From the NCBI GenBank assembly GCA_045594065.1, contig JAZNXU010000022.1, positions 1 through 48,520 on the forward strand: 48,520 nucleotides of DNA, read 5' to 3'. Positions within the stretch are counted from its first letter, which is position 1; each line of letters starts with the position of its first letter. Of this stretch, positions 25,284 to 33,774 are shown piece after piece. The notes under the pieces were generated by a model. The model ran no database searches, was not told the origin of the DNA, and saw only the letters and a list, made by a program, of their open reading frames with translations. This DNA comes from SIG565 sp045594065. GTDB taxonomy: Bacteria > Bacillota > Clostridia > Oscillospirales > Acutalibacteraceae. The position numbers and the translations under genes were made by a program.

Positions 25284-26252
25284 ATGAGTATGAAAACCAT
25301 TGGTGTGTTAACCAGCGGCGGTGATGCCCCCGGTATGAACGCGGTTGTTCGTTCGGTTGTAAGAACCGCTCTTTCAAACGGTCTTAATGTTAAAGGTATA
25401 ATGCACGGATATAACGGTCTTATTGAGGGTGAGATTATTGATATGAATGTACGCTCGGTATCCGAGATAATCCACCGCGGCGGTACTGTTCTCTACACTG
25501 CACGCAGCCCCAAGTTCAAGACCGAGGAGGGCGTTCAGTTAGCAGTTGAAAACTGCAAAAAATTTGGAATTGACGGTATTGTTGTTATCGGCGGAGACGG
25601 ATCTTTCAGAGGCGCACGCGATTTATCCTTACACGGCATTCCTTGCGTTGGCGTACCCGGAACTATCGATAACGATATTTCCTGCACAGAATATACTATC
25701 GGCTTTGATACCGCTATGAACACCGTTGTACAAATGGTAGACAGACTTCGCGATACTGCTCAATCACACGAGCGTTGCAGTGTTGTTGAGGTTATGGGCA
25801 GACATGCAGGCTGGATAGCTCTTCACACCGGTATTGCTGTTGGTGCTACCGCTGTATTGGTGCCTGAAATTAAATATGATTTACAAAAAGATATTATTAA
25901 TAAAATAATAGCCACTAAGGCTACCGGAAAACAGCATTTTATTATTGTTGTAGCTGAAGGTGTTGGTAAAGTTACCGACATTGCTAGAGAAATTGAAGAT
26001 ACTACAGGCATTGAAAGCCGCGCTACAATTTTAGGACATGTTCAGCGTGGCGGCAGACCGTCGGTACGTGACCGTGTTATGGCAAGCCAGATGGGTCACG
26101 CTGCAGTTAATCTTTTATTACAGGGTAAGGGCAACCACGTTGTCGCTTTCCAAAACAACCATATTGTTGATTTTGACATTTACGAAGCTTTACAGATGAC
26201 TAAGGAATTTGATGTACAGTCTTACGAAATGCTTAACGAAATATCAATCTAA
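25284..26252 (+). CDS. pfkA: ATP-dependent 6-phosphofructokinase
   Basis: 322 aa, the bacterial PfkA length. ATP site: LTSGGDAPGMNAVVR and GGDGSFRGA. Substrate site: PGTIDNDI with catalytic Asp, and VEVMGRHAGWIA. GGDGS with Gly at the position after GGD is the ATP-type sequence, arguing against a PPi-dependent enzyme. It catalyses fructose-6-phosphate to fructose-1,6-bisphosphate, the committed step of glycolysis. The ATG at 25284 follows TTTTGGAG. It ends in a strong terminator shared with acpP. Confidence 0.96.
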   Translation: MSMKTIGVLTSGGDAPGMNAVVRSVVRTALSNGLNVKGIMHGYNGLIEGEIIDMNVRSVSEIIHRGGTVLYTARSPKFKTEEGVQLAVENCKKFGIDGIVVIGGDGSFRGARDLSLHGIPCVGVPGTIDNDISCTEYTIGFDTAMNTVVQMVDRLRDTAQSHERCSVVEVMGRHAGWIALHTGIAVGATAVLVPEIKYDLQKDIINKIIATKATGKQHFIIVVAEGVGKVTDIAREIEDTTGIESRATILGHVQRGGRPSVRDRVMASQMGHAAVNLLLQGKGNHVVAFQNNHIVDFDIYEALQMTKEFDVQSYEMLNEISI

Positions 26253-26260
26253 CAAAAAGA

Positions 26261-26283
26261 AAAGCGGGCTTAAAGCCCGCTTT
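26261..26283. terminator. Bidirectional terminator between pfkA and acpP
   Basis: AAAGCGGGCTT and AAGCCCGCTTT form a perfect stem with a minimal loop, flanked by A and T runs. It separates the convergent genes pfkA and acpP. Confidence 0.85.
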
Positions 26284-26299
26284 AAAATTAATCTAAACC

Positions 26300-26527
26300 T
26301 TATTTATTCTCTTCGATGTACTTAACAAGGTCGCCTATTGTTTTTATGTTTTCAATTTCCTCATCGGGAATTTCTACATCAAATTCGTCCTCGATAGACA
26401 TAAGAAGCTCAACTACATCAAGACTGTCAGCGCCTAAATCATTGGCAATATCGGTATCCATACTCATATCATCTGCCGATGCATCTAACTGGTCTGCCAA
26501 AAGTTCTTTAATCTTTTCAAAAATCAT
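26300..26527 (-). CDS. acpP: Acyl carrier protein
   Basis: 75 aa, very acidic. The phosphopantetheine attachment motif DSLDVVELLMSIEDEF is at residue 35 onward, with Ser36 as the attachment site. It carries growing fatty acyl chains in cytosolic type II fatty-acid synthesis. It is a single-gene unit with its own consensus promoter at 26604-26632, away from other fab genes. A second carrier protein could exist elsewhere in the genome, but this sequence looks like the housekeeping AcpP. Confidence 0.95.
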   Translation of the reverse strand: MIFEKIKELLADQLDASADDMSMDTDIANDLGADSLDVVELLMSIEDEFDVEIPDEEIENIKTIGDLVKYIEENK

Positions 26528-26582
26528 AATTAGTCCTCCGAAATATTTGCCGTGTTATAGACACGGGCAAATTTTTATGATA

Positions 26583-26601
26583 TATTAGATATATCCTAAT
26601 A
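26583..26601 (-). promoter_or_regulatory. Possible operator in the acpP leader
   Basis: TATTAG (26583-26588) and CTAATA (26596-26601) are perfect inverted arms, placed around the expected transcription start of acpP. The place suits a repressor of fatty-acid genes. The sequence is not the FapR or FabT consensus as I know them. Confidence 0.3.
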
Positions 26602-26603
26602 AA

Positions 26604-26632
26604 ATAATAGGCGTAAATACTCAATTTGTCAA
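26604..26632 (-). promoter_or_regulatory. Promoter of acpP
   Basis: On the minus strand TTGACA (26627-26632) and TATTAT (26604-26609) are 17 bp apart, followed by an untranslated leader of about 70 bases. Confidence 0.8.
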
Positions 26633-26668
26633 CTGATTTTTTAAAATTATTTCAAAAAGGTGATTTTT

Positions 26669-27757
26669 TTGGTATCAAGTATAGGCAACAAAATACATAT
26701 TCAAATAGAGGGAACAAGTCACGGAGAATACCTAAAAGGTATTATTTCGGGGCTGCCAAAAGGTGAAATGATAGATGAAACCTTAATAGCTGAACAGATG
26801 GCTCGTCGCGCCCCAGGAAAGGACGCTACCGCCACTCCCCGCAAGGAAGCCGACAAGGTAGAGTTTATTTCGGGACTCAATAGCGGTGCCACTACGGGTG
26901 AGCCGCTCGAATTTATTATCCGAAACACCAACACCAATTCCTCCGACTATGATAATTTAAAATACACTCCCCGCCCCTCCCACGCGGATTACCCCGCCTT
27001 TGTAAAATATAATGGTGAGGCTGATATGCGAGGCAGTGGACATTTCTCTGGCAGACTGACAGCCCCTCTTACCGCTATTGGTGCTATTTGCAGGCAAATA
27101 CTTGCACGCCGAGGAATCACTGTTGGCGGACACATTCTTAATATAGGCGAGGTTTTTGATATAAGCTTTGACCCCGTAACTATTGATGCTGATACTTTAA
27201 ACAAATTATCTACCGAATATTTTTCGACACTCAGCGCTGATGCAAAAAATGAAATGCGAGAAATAATACTTGAAACCGGTAAAAACGGTGACAGCATAGG
27301 TGGTTGTGTCGAAATAGCTGTAACAGGTATGCCTGTAGGCATTGGTAACCATATGTTCGGAGGTGTCGAAAACGTAATATCCTCTGTGGTTTACGGTGTT
27401 CCCGCCGTTAAGGGTATATCGTTTGGCGCAGGCTTCGATTTCGGCTATCTCTTAGGCAGTGAAGCCAACGACCCCTACTATTTTAAGGATGAAAAAATTG
27501 TTACGGCTACAAATAATTGCGGCGGTATTGTAGGCGGTATGACAACGGGTATGCCGATAATCGTTAAGGCAGCACTGAAACCCACTCCGTCAATCTTTAA
27601 AGCACAGCCTACAGTTAATTTACAAACTAAGGAAACCACTATGCTTGAAATTAAAGGCAGACACGACCCCTGCATAGTGCCACGCGCCCTCCCCGCTGTT
27701 GAAGCGGCTGTAGCGATTGCCGTTACAATGCTACTGTGTGAAGATAACGCGCTTTAA
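26669..27757 (+). CDS. aroC: Chorismate synthase
   Basis: 362 aa counted from TTG. Family signatures: GTSHGEYLKGIISGLPKG, RPSHADYPAFVKYN, DMRGSGHFSGRLTAPL and GMTTGMPIIVKAALKPTPSI. It makes chorismate from EPSP using reduced FMN, the last common step of aromatic synthesis. A TTG at 26669 is chosen because AAAGGTGA lies six bases upstream; a GTG at 26660 lies within that site. It stands alone between acpP and proS, with no other aro genes here. Confidence 0.94.
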   Translation: MVSSIGNKIHIQIEGTSHGEYLKGIISGLPKGEMIDETLIAEQMARRAPGKDATATPRKEADKVEFISGLNSGATTGEPLEFIIRNTNTNSSDYDNLKYTPRPSHADYPAFVKYNGEADMRGSGHFSGRLTAPLTAIGAICRQILARRGITVGGHILNIGEVFDISFDPVTIDADTLNKLSTEYFSTLSADAKNEMREIILETGKNGDSIGGCVEIAVTGMPVGIGNHMFGGVENVISSVVYGVPAVKGISFGAGFDFGYLLGSEANDPYYFKDEKIVTATNNCGGIVGGMTTGMPIIVKAALKPTPSIFKAQPTVNLQTKETTMLEIKGRHDPCIVPRALPAVEAAVAIAVTMLLCEDNAL

Positions 27758-27811
27758 ATAAGAGTTGAAAAATAATATTAATTAATATATAATAGGCTAT
27801 GGTGATAAAAA

Positions 27812-29245
27812 ATGGCAAAAGAAAAATTAGTTAAAGAAATTACCTCTATGGATGAGGATTTTGCGAAATGGTATACCGATGTTGTATCAAAAGCAGAGCT
27901 TATGGATTATTCATCGGTTAAGGGTTGTATGATTATACGCCCCTACGGCTGGGCAATCTGGGAGAATATTCAGAAAATTTTAGACGGAATGTTTAAAGAA
28001 ACAGGTCACGAAAATGTTTCTATGCCTATGTTCATTCCCGAAAGCCTGCTTCAGATAGAAAAGGACCATGTTGAGGGCTTTGCACCCGAGGCTGCTTGGG
28101 TAACCCACGGTGGCAGTGAAAAATTAGAGGAAAGACTTTGTGTAAGACCTACCTCCGAAACCCTTTTCTGTGACCATTATAAAAACATTATTCAGTCTTA
28201 CAGAGATTTACCGAAGTTATATAATCAGTGGTGCAGTGTTGTGCGTTGGGAAAAGACCACCCGCCCGTTCTTACGCTCACGCGAGTTCCATTGGCAGGAG
28301 GGTCACACCATTCACGCAACGGCTGAGGAGGCTCAAGCAGAGACCATTCAGATGCTCAATGTTTATGCCGAATTTGCCGAAAAGCACCTTGCAATCCCCG
28401 TAATTAAGGGTGTTAAAACCGAAAAAGAACGCTTTGCAGGTGCTGAGGACACATACACTATTGAGGCTATGATGCACGACGGTAAGGCTTTGCAGAGCGG
28501 TACCTCACACTTCTTTGGTGACGGCTTTGCACGCGCTTTCGGTATTCAGTATACCGATAAGGAAAACAAGCTCACCTACCCATTCCAGACCTCTTGGGGT
28601 GTATCCACCCGCCTTATAGGCGCTATTATTATGACCCACGGTGACGACAGCGGCTTGGTTCTCCCGCCCGCTATTGCGCCCATACAGGTGGTTGTAATTC
28701 CCGTGGCTTCACATAAACCGGGCGTTACCGAAAAGGCAACCGAGGTATATGAATCACTTAAAAAGATTTGCCGCGCTAAGATAGATTTAGGCGAGCAATC
28801 CCCCGGTTGGAAGTTTGCTGAATACGAAATGAAAGGTGTACCGCTTAGACTTGAAATCGGTCCGAGAGATATTGAAAACGGTTGCTGCGTGATTGCACGC
28901 CGTGACAGCGGTGAAAAAATTACCGTAGCGCTCGATGAGCTTCAAACCAAAATTCCCGAGCTGCTCGATAGCGTTCGTGACGGACTCTATACGAAAGCCC
29001 TTAACCACCGCAACGAAATGATGTATACTGCAAAGACTCTCGATGAAATTATTGAGATTGCCGACACAAAGCCCGGCTTTATTAAGGCTATGTGGTGCGG
29101 TGACAGAGAGTGCGAGGATACTCTTAAAGAAAAAGCAGGCGTTTCCTCACGCTGCATCCCCTTTACTCAGGAGGAAATTTCCGATACCTGCGTTTGCTGC
29201 GGCAAAAAAGCTACAAAAATGCTCTATTGGGGCAAAGCGTATTAA
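27812..29245 (+). CDS. proS: Prolyl-tRNA synthetase, short (archaeal/eukaryotic-like) type
   Basis: 477 aa. Class II core: motif 2 in VRWEKTTRPFLRSREFHWQE, proline/ATP pocket RPTSET, and motif 3 near RLEIGPRDIENG. There is no editing (INS) domain between motifs 2 and 3, so this is the ProS3-like type, not the 570-residue bacterial form. An anticodon domain follows (APIQVVVIPV). The C-terminal zinc-type end has MWCGDRECED and CVCCGKKA, and the last residue is Tyr, typical for this type. Ala-tRNA(Pro) would need editing in trans. A strong terminator follows. Confidence 0.96.
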   Translation: MAKEKLVKEITSMDEDFAKWYTDVVSKAELMDYSSVKGCMIIRPYGWAIWENIQKILDGMFKETGHENVSMPMFIPESLLQIEKDHVEGFAPEAAWVTHGGSEKLEERLCVRPTSETLFCDHYKNIIQSYRDLPKLYNQWCSVVRWEKTTRPFLRSREFHWQEGHTIHATAEEAQAETIQMLNVYAEFAEKHLAIPVIKGVKTEKERFAGAEDTYTIEAMMHDGKALQSGTSHFFGDGFARAFGIQYTDKENKLTYPFQTSWGVSTRLIGAIIMTHGDDSGLVLPPAIAPIQVVVIPVASHKPGVTEKATEVYESLKKICRAKIDLGEQSPGWKFAEYEMKGVPLRLEIGPRDIENGCCVIARRDSGEKITVALDELQTKIPELLDSVRDGLYTKALNHRNEMMYTAKTLDEIIEIADTKPGFIKAMWCGDRECEDTLKEKAGVSSRCIPFTQEEISDTCVCCGKKATKMLYWGKAY

Positions 29246-29250
29246 ATTAA

Positions 29251-29284
29251 AAAAAGCAAGGCTATTAAAAGCCTTGCTTTTTTT
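29251..29284 (+). terminator. Terminator of proS
   Basis: AAAAAGCAAGGC and GCCTTGCTTTTTTT form a stem with an 8-base loop and end in T7. Confidence 0.85.
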
Positions 29285-29292
29285 AGTTATAT

Positions 29293-29457
29293 ACTCACTT
29301 CGTTCGAGTTATATCTGCACAATGTACAGGTTATATCGCGCTGGGCGCGGTTATATTTTTTCTGACGGAAAAAGTTTCGGTGTGACTTTGTCACATTCAT
29401 ATCTGTGCCGCTCTGCGGCACTCCATAACCCGCGTGCAACGCGGATACAACTTGTAT
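29293..29457. repeat. Array of short three-base-loop hairpins
   Basis: Within 165 bp there are seven good mini-palindromes, each with a 5-7 bp stem and a three-base loop: 29315-29329 (loop AAT, one mismatch), 29337-29349 (CGCGC-TGG-GCGCG), 29366-29380 (AAG, one mismatch), 29381-29395 (TGTGAC-TTT-GTCACA), 29405-29421 (GTGCCGC-TCT-GCGGCAC), 29430-29444 (CCGCGT-GCA-ACGCGG) and 29445-29457 (ATACA-ACT-TGTAT). A degenerate eighth is at 29293-29309. Stems and loops all differ. Several are separated by (g)ttatat. No coding potential is supported. The array fills the gap between the proS terminator and the gene at 29498. Confidence 0.75.
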
Positions 29458-29497
29458 ATATCCGTTTCTTCCACCCATACTAACTGAGGGTGATATT

Positions 29498-29899
29498 ATG
29501 CAAAAATTCAAAACACTATCAATTTTCTTTACCCTTGGTGCTTTAGGCTACGGGCTCATAGAAATACTCTGGCGGGGGCACACCCACCCGAGTATGCTGG
29601 CGGCCGGCGGCATTTGCTTTACTGTGTTTGGAAAAATCAGCAGAGCGATGAAAAAGGTTAGTCTTTTATACAAGGCAATAATTGCAAGCGTTTTTGTAAC
29701 CCTTGTTGAATTTGTTTTCGGAATAGTTTTCAATGTTATACTTAAGAAAAATGTATGGGACTACAGCGGTATTCCCTTTAACTTAAAGGGACAAATTTGC
29801 CTTTTGTACTCTGTGTTTTGGTGGATTTTAGGGCTTGTTTTCATTCCTCTTGCCGATATTTTAAACAATAGATTGAAAAATGAAAAAAAGATGTTATAA
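29498..29899 (+). CDS. Small membrane protein of the putative ABC-transporter type IV (CmpB-like) family
   Basis: 133 aa with four membrane segments (about 6-24, 32-46, 58-82 and 100-120). The motif VWDYSGIPFNLKGQICLLYS with following FWWILG is typical of the PF06541 family, annotated as putative ABC-transporter permease and common as single genes in Clostridia. No ATPase is nearby and transport is unproven. ATG at 29498 is preceded by GAGGGTGA. Its leader may include the hairpin array at 29293-29457. It precedes alr by 29 bp. Confidence 0.7.
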   Translation: MQKFKTLSIFFTLGALGYGLIEILWRGHTHPSMLAAGGICFTVFGKISRAMKKVSLLYKAIIASVFVTLVEFVFGIVFNVILKKNVWDYSGIPFNLKGQICLLYSVFWWILGLVFIPLADILNNRLKNEKKML

Positions 29900-29928
29900 T
29901 ATATGTATAATTAATTAAGAGGTTGATT

Positions 29929-31053
29929 ATGGACTTTTTACACAGAACTTGGGCTGAGATAAATATTCCTGCCCTGATACATAATTTAGGATTAATCAAA
30001 AAGCAATGCGAAGGCGCACACATAATGGCGGTTGTAAAGGCTGATGCCTATGGTCATTCAGCAAAAGCCATTGCCCCTGTTTTAGAGCGTGAGGGTGCAG
30101 ACAGCTTTGCAGTTTCAAACATTGATGAAGCATTAGCACTTCGCGAATACGGCATACAAAAGCCAATTTTAATTTTGGGCTACACCCCTGCCGAATGTGC
30201 ATATGTTCTCGCAAAAAACAACATTACACAAACGGTTTACTCGGCTGAATATGCAAAGAAGTTATCTTCTTTTGCTTCGAAAGTCGATGCAACAGTGAAT
30301 GTGCATATTAAGCTTGATACAGGTATGGGTAGACTCGGCTTTGATGTAAGAAGAGAGGACTCTGAGGGGCTAAATGAAGCTTTAGCTGTATTTACTTTAA
30401 GCAATATTAAGGTAACAGGTACATTCACCCACTTCCCTGTTGCTGACAGCAGCGGTGCCGAGGCTGAAAGCTATACCAAAGCCCAGCTTGACCGTTTTAT
30501 GGCTGCTATACAAAAAATCAAGGCTGCAGGCTTTAATGCGGGAATGCTGCACTGCTCTAACTCTGCAGGTGTGATACTTGGTGGAAGCTTTAAATTAGAC
30601 ATTTGCCGCCCAGGTATTATCCTTTACGGTCTTTCCCCCTCGAATGAAGTAAAGTTCGACGGCATTATACCCGTTATGACCGTAAAATCGGTTGTATCAA
30701 TGGTTAAAACAATACATAAAGGCGAAGCTCTCAGCTATGGCAGAACTTTTAAAGCCCCGAAAGAAATGAAAATTGCCACCGTAACCGCAGGCTATGCAGA
30801 CGGATATCCGAGGTTGCTGTCAAACAAGGGTGAGGTTATAATAGACGGCAAGCGTGCACCTATAGTCGGCAGGATTTGTATGGACCAATTTATTGCCGAT
30901 GTTACCGATATTGAAAATGTAGCCGAGGGTGACGAGGTACTGCTTTTCGGTGCAGAACTGCCCGTTGAGGAAATTGCCGAGAAATGCAGCACAATTAATT
31001 ACGAAATTATTTGCGGTGTGTCCCCAAGGGTACCGCGCGTAATAATCAAATAA
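29929..31053 (+). CDS. alr: Alanine racemase
   Basis: 374 aa. Fold type III PLP enzyme: the PLP-binding lysine is Lys37 in AVVKADAYGHS, and the second catalytic base is the Tyr of ALSYGRTFKAP. VGRICMDQFIADVTD is the usual C-domain motif. It supplies D-alanine for peptidoglycan. ATG at 29929 follows AAGAGG; the in-frame TTG two codons earlier is within the spacer. It follows the CmpB-like gene and precedes mscL by 21 bp, probably in one transcript. Whether there is a second sporulation alr elsewhere cannot be told. Confidence 0.95.
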   Translation: MDFLHRTWAEINIPALIHNLGLIKKQCEGAHIMAVVKADAYGHSAKAIAPVLEREGADSFAVSNIDEALALREYGIQKPILILGYTPAECAYVLAKNNITQTVYSAEYAKKLSSFASKVDATVNVHIKLDTGMGRLGFDVRREDSEGLNEALAVFTLSNIKVTGTFTHFPVADSSGAEAESYTKAQLDRFMAAIQKIKAAGFNAGMLHCSNSAGVILGGSFKLDICRPGIILYGLSPSNEVKFDGIIPVMTVKSVVSMVKTIHKGEALSYGRTFKAPKEMKIATVTAGYADGYPRLLSNKGEVIIDGKRAPIVGRICMDQFIADVTDIENVAEGDEVLLFGAELPVEEIAEKCSTINYEIICGVSPRVPRVIIK

Positions 31054-31074
31054 AATAGGAATGAGGAAAAGAAT

Positions 31075-31551
31075 ATGAAGAAGTTTTTGAACGAGTTTAA
31101 GGATTTTATTACCAAAGGTAATGTGCTTGATATGGCTGTCGGCTCTATTATCGGTCTTTCCTTTAAAGACATTGTAACCAGCCTTACAAACGACATTATC
31201 TCCCCTATTTTGGGTATCTTCGGCGGTGTTGATTTCAGCGATATGAAATGGGTTATCGGCACCAAAGAGGTTGTTGATGCTACAACAGGGCTTCCAACTG
31301 TAGTTGAAAACACCATTAACTACGGTGCATTCATCACAGGAATTATCAACTTCCTTATAATGGCATTTATAATTTTTATGCTCGTTAAGGGTGTTATGAC
31401 TATTGAAAAGCTCGCAACCAAGGCTTTAGTCAGAAAAAAAGAAGAGGAGGCTCCCGCCGCTCCCACTCAGAAAATTTGCCCGTTCTGCAAAACCGAAATT
31501 GCTATTGATGCAACACGCTGCCCGCACTGTACTTCGGAACTTAACGACTAA
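31075..31551 (+). CDS. mscL: Large-conductance mechanosensitive channel with C-terminal zinc ribbon
   Basis: 158 aa. The N-terminal pore helix region KDFITKGNVLDMAVGSIIGLSF and second membrane helix (about 80-105, YGAFITGIINFLIMAFIIFM) are standard MscL. It opens under membrane tension to release solutes. After the cytoplasmic helix, instead of ending, it has a 26-residue zinc ribbon, CPFCKTEI...CPHCTSEL. Such tails occur in clostridial MscL as far as I recall, and might cap the pore or bind a partner. A GAGGAAAAG site precedes the ATG, and a terminator follows. Confidence 0.93.
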   Translation: MKKFLNEFKDFITKGNVLDMAVGSIIGLSFKDIVTSLTNDIISPILGIFGGVDFSDMKWVIGTKEVVDATTGLPTVVENTINYGAFITGIINFLIMAFIIFMLVKGVMTIEKLATKALVRKKEEEAPAAPTQKICPFCKTEIAIDATRCPHCTSELND

Positions 31552-31563
31552 TACATATAACTT

Positions 31564-31594
31564 AAAATTCCGTGCCTTGGTACGGAATTTTTTT
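31564..31594 (+). terminator. Terminator of the alr-mscL unit
   Basis: AAATTCCGT and ACGGAATTT pair around an 8-base loop and are followed by a T run. It lies 12 bp after mscL and before feoA. Confidence 0.8.
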
Positions 31595-31628
31595 ATCTGC
31601 ATAAGATACACTGTAGGAGTGAAATTTT

Positions 31629-31853
31629 ATGCTTTTAACAGATTTAAGGGTCGGGCAAAGCGGAAAAATAGTTTCCGTATCCACCGATTCTCCAATATAT
31701 ACCCGCCTGCTGGACATCGGTTTTACGGCAGGCACAAGAATAGACTGTGTACTTAAAAGTCCGTTAGGTGACCCTACCGCCTACTTGATTAAAGGTACGG
31801 TAATTTCTTTGCGACAGGAAGATGCCGCTCTTATTAGAATTGGAGGGCGATAG
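31629..31853 (+). CDS. feoA: FeoA-family ferrous iron transport accessory protein
   Basis: 74 aa, an SH3-like FeoA domain with the pattern DLRVGQSGKIVSV, LDIGFTAGTRIDCV and GTVISLRQEDAALI. FeoA helps FeoB import Fe(II). It starts with ATG after AGGAG and ends two bases before the feoB start, so the pair is translationally linked. Regulation by Fur or DtxR-type repressors would be expected, but I see no clear box upstream. Confidence 0.93.
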   Translation: MLLTDLRVGQSGKIVSVSTDSPIYTRLLDIGFTAGTRIDCVLKSPLGDPTAYLIKGTVISLRQEDAALIRIGGR

Positions 31854-31855
31854 CG

Positions 31856-33745
31856 TTGGGACTTACTAAAAATGCTACGGGAGCGGCAGTAATATCGGGC
31901 GATTTTTCGCGGCTTAAAAAGAATGATAACGATATTACTGTTTGCCTTGCGGGAAACCCAAATGTTGGCAAAAGCACGGTTTTTAACGCCCTAACGGGGC
32001 TACACCAGCATACCGGTAACTGGGCGGGAAAAACGGTAGAGACCGCCGTGGGTGCCTTTAACCACGCGGGTAGGCGCATTGTTTTAATAGATACCCCAGG
32101 CACCTATTCACTAAACGCCGTTTCAACTGAAGAAGAGGTTGCCCGCGATTTTATAATGTACGGCGGTGCTGAGGTTAATGTAACTGTATGTGACGCGACG
32201 GCGCTTGAAAGAAATCTTAATTTAGTATTGCAAATAACCGAAAAATTTAAAAATACAGTGCTTTGTCTTAATTTTATTGACGAGGCAGAGGCTAAACGGA
32301 TTAAAATTGATACAAGGCTACTTTCAAAACAACTTGGAATTCCCGTAATAGCAGTATCTGCCCGAGAAAACGTCGGTCTTGATGCTCTCAAAGACGAAAT
32401 AATAAAACTTGCGGACATCGGCAATATAGCAATAGCCGTTGATTCCACGCTTACTGCCGAAAGCATTAACGAAAAAGCGCACGATATTTCTAAAAAATGC
32501 GTTTCGGGCAACACCAAAAGCCGCGAACGAGACCAGAAAATTGATAAATTTTTGACAGGCAAAGTAACCGCTTTTCCGCTTATGCTCTTACTGTTAGCGC
32601 TTATTTTCTGGATAACCATTAAGGGTGCTAACTACCCTACCGAATTCTTAAGTAAAGTGCTGTTTTCCCTTGAGGACACCTTATATTCCACGCTCAAACA
32701 AATAGGTTTACCTACAGTGATTAACGACCTGCTTATTCACGGTGTATTTAGGGTGGTTGCATGGATAGTATCGGTAATGCTGCCGCCTATGGCGATATTT
32801 TTCCCGCTGTTTACGCTGCTTGAAGATTCGGGTTATCTACCGCGAATTGCTTTCTGCCTTGACCGCTGCTTTAAACGCTGTAATGCCTGCGGAAAGCAAT
32901 CGCTTACAATGTGTATGGGCTTCGGTTGTAACGCCGCGGGAATAATCGGTTGCCGTATAATCGACTCCCCTCGCGAGCGGCTCATAGCCATTCTTACAAA
33001 CTGCTTTGTACCCTGCAACGGAAGATTCCCCCTGCTTATAAGTATTATAACAATGTTTTTCGTAACGGGTATTGGTGGCTCGTTTTTATCGGCATTAATG
33101 CTCACGGGAATTATTTTAGCGGGCGTTTTAATGACGCTGCTTGCATCGTATATTCTCTCAAAAACTGTACTTCGCGGTATGCCCTCGGCTTTTACACTTG
33201 AGTTGCCACCATACCGCCGCCCGCAAATAGCAAAAACTCTGGTACGCTCGGTATTTGACCGAACACTGTTTGTGTTGGGTCGAGCAGTAGTGTCGGCAGT
33301 ACCCGCGGGGCTTATAATCTGGCTTGCTGCCAACATAACGGTGGGAGAAACTTCAATTCTTACACACTGCGCCTCGCTTTTAGACCCTTTTGCGCGTGTT
33401 TTAGGGTTGGACGGCGTTATTTTGCTAGCCTTTATACTGGGACTTCCTGCAAACGAAATCGTGATACCGATAATAATAATGGCATATCTCGGCACCTCAA
33501 CGCTAAGTGATATATCCGACCTTACAATGCTAAGGCAATTATTCATTGATAACGGTTGGACAATGCTGACAGCGCTTAATGTAATGCTATTTTCCCTATT
33601 TCATTGGCCTTGCGCCACATCTCTGCTAACAATGAAAAAGGAAACAGGCAGCGTTAAATGGACAGCGTTGGGATTTATACTGCCAACTGTAGTGGGAATT
33701 ATCGTCTGTACAATCACAACAGTTGTGTATAATATGTTTATATAA
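31856..33745 (+). CDS. feoB: Ferrous iron transport protein B
   Basis: 629 aa. Cytosolic G domain: G1 GNPNVGKSTVFNALTG, G2/G3 around TVETAVG and DTPGTYSL, G4 LNFIDEAE (NxxD in place of NKxD or NMxD). The membrane part (about 240-629) has Gate motifs with Cys in MCMGFGCNAAG and FVPCNGRFPLL. It drives GTP-dependent Fe(II) uptake across the membrane, fitting an anaerobe. The start is TTG at 31856, with GGAGGGCG upstream. It is shorter than E. coli FeoB (773) but normal for Clostridia. There is no feoC. Confidence 0.96.
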   Translation: MGLTKNATGAAVISGDFSRLKKNDNDITVCLAGNPNVGKSTVFNALTGLHQHTGNWAGKTVETAVGAFNHAGRRIVLIDTPGTYSLNAVSTEEEVARDFIMYGGAEVNVTVCDATALERNLNLVLQITEKFKNTVLCLNFIDEAEAKRIKIDTRLLSKQLGIPVIAVSARENVGLDALKDEIIKLADIGNIAIAVDSTLTAESINEKAHDISKKCVSGNTKSRERDQKIDKFLTGKVTAFPLMLLLLALIFWITIKGANYPTEFLSKVLFSLEDTLYSTLKQIGLPTVINDLLIHGVFRVVAWIVSVMLPPMAIFFPLFTLLEDSGYLPRIAFCLDRCFKRCNACGKQSLTMCMGFGCNAAGIIGCRIIDSPRERLIAILTNCFVPCNGRFPLLISIITMFFVTGIGGSFLSALMLTGIILAGVLMTLLASYILSKTVLRGMPSAFTLELPPYRRPQIAKTLVRSVFDRTLFVLGRAVVSAVPAGLIIWLAANITVGETSILTHCASLLDPFARVLGLDGVILLAFILGLPANEIVIPIIIMAYLGTSTLSDISDLTMLRQLFIDNGWTMLTALNVMLFSLFHWPCATSLLTMKKETGSVKWTALGFILPTVVGIIVCTITTVVYNMFI

Positions 33746-33746
33746 C

Positions 33747-33774
33747 AAAGAAGCACCTGGTAGGTGCTTCTTTT
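33747..33774. terminator. Bidirectional terminator after feoB
   Basis: AAAGAAGCACCT, loop GGT, then AGGTGCTTCTTTT. It ends feoB and, on the minus strand, the gene at 33773-34138. Confidence 0.85.

Noticed and set aside
29293..29457. Possible CRISPR array
   Set aside because: There is no repeated sequence: stems and loops all differ, and spacing is irregular.
29287..29511. 74-aa minus-strand frame through the mini-hairpin array
   Set aside because: The array is explained by palindromes, and the frame overlaps the start of the gene at 29498.
32833..33546. 237-aa minus-strand frame inside feoB
   Set aside because: Antisense shadow; feoB on the plus strand has all family motifs.
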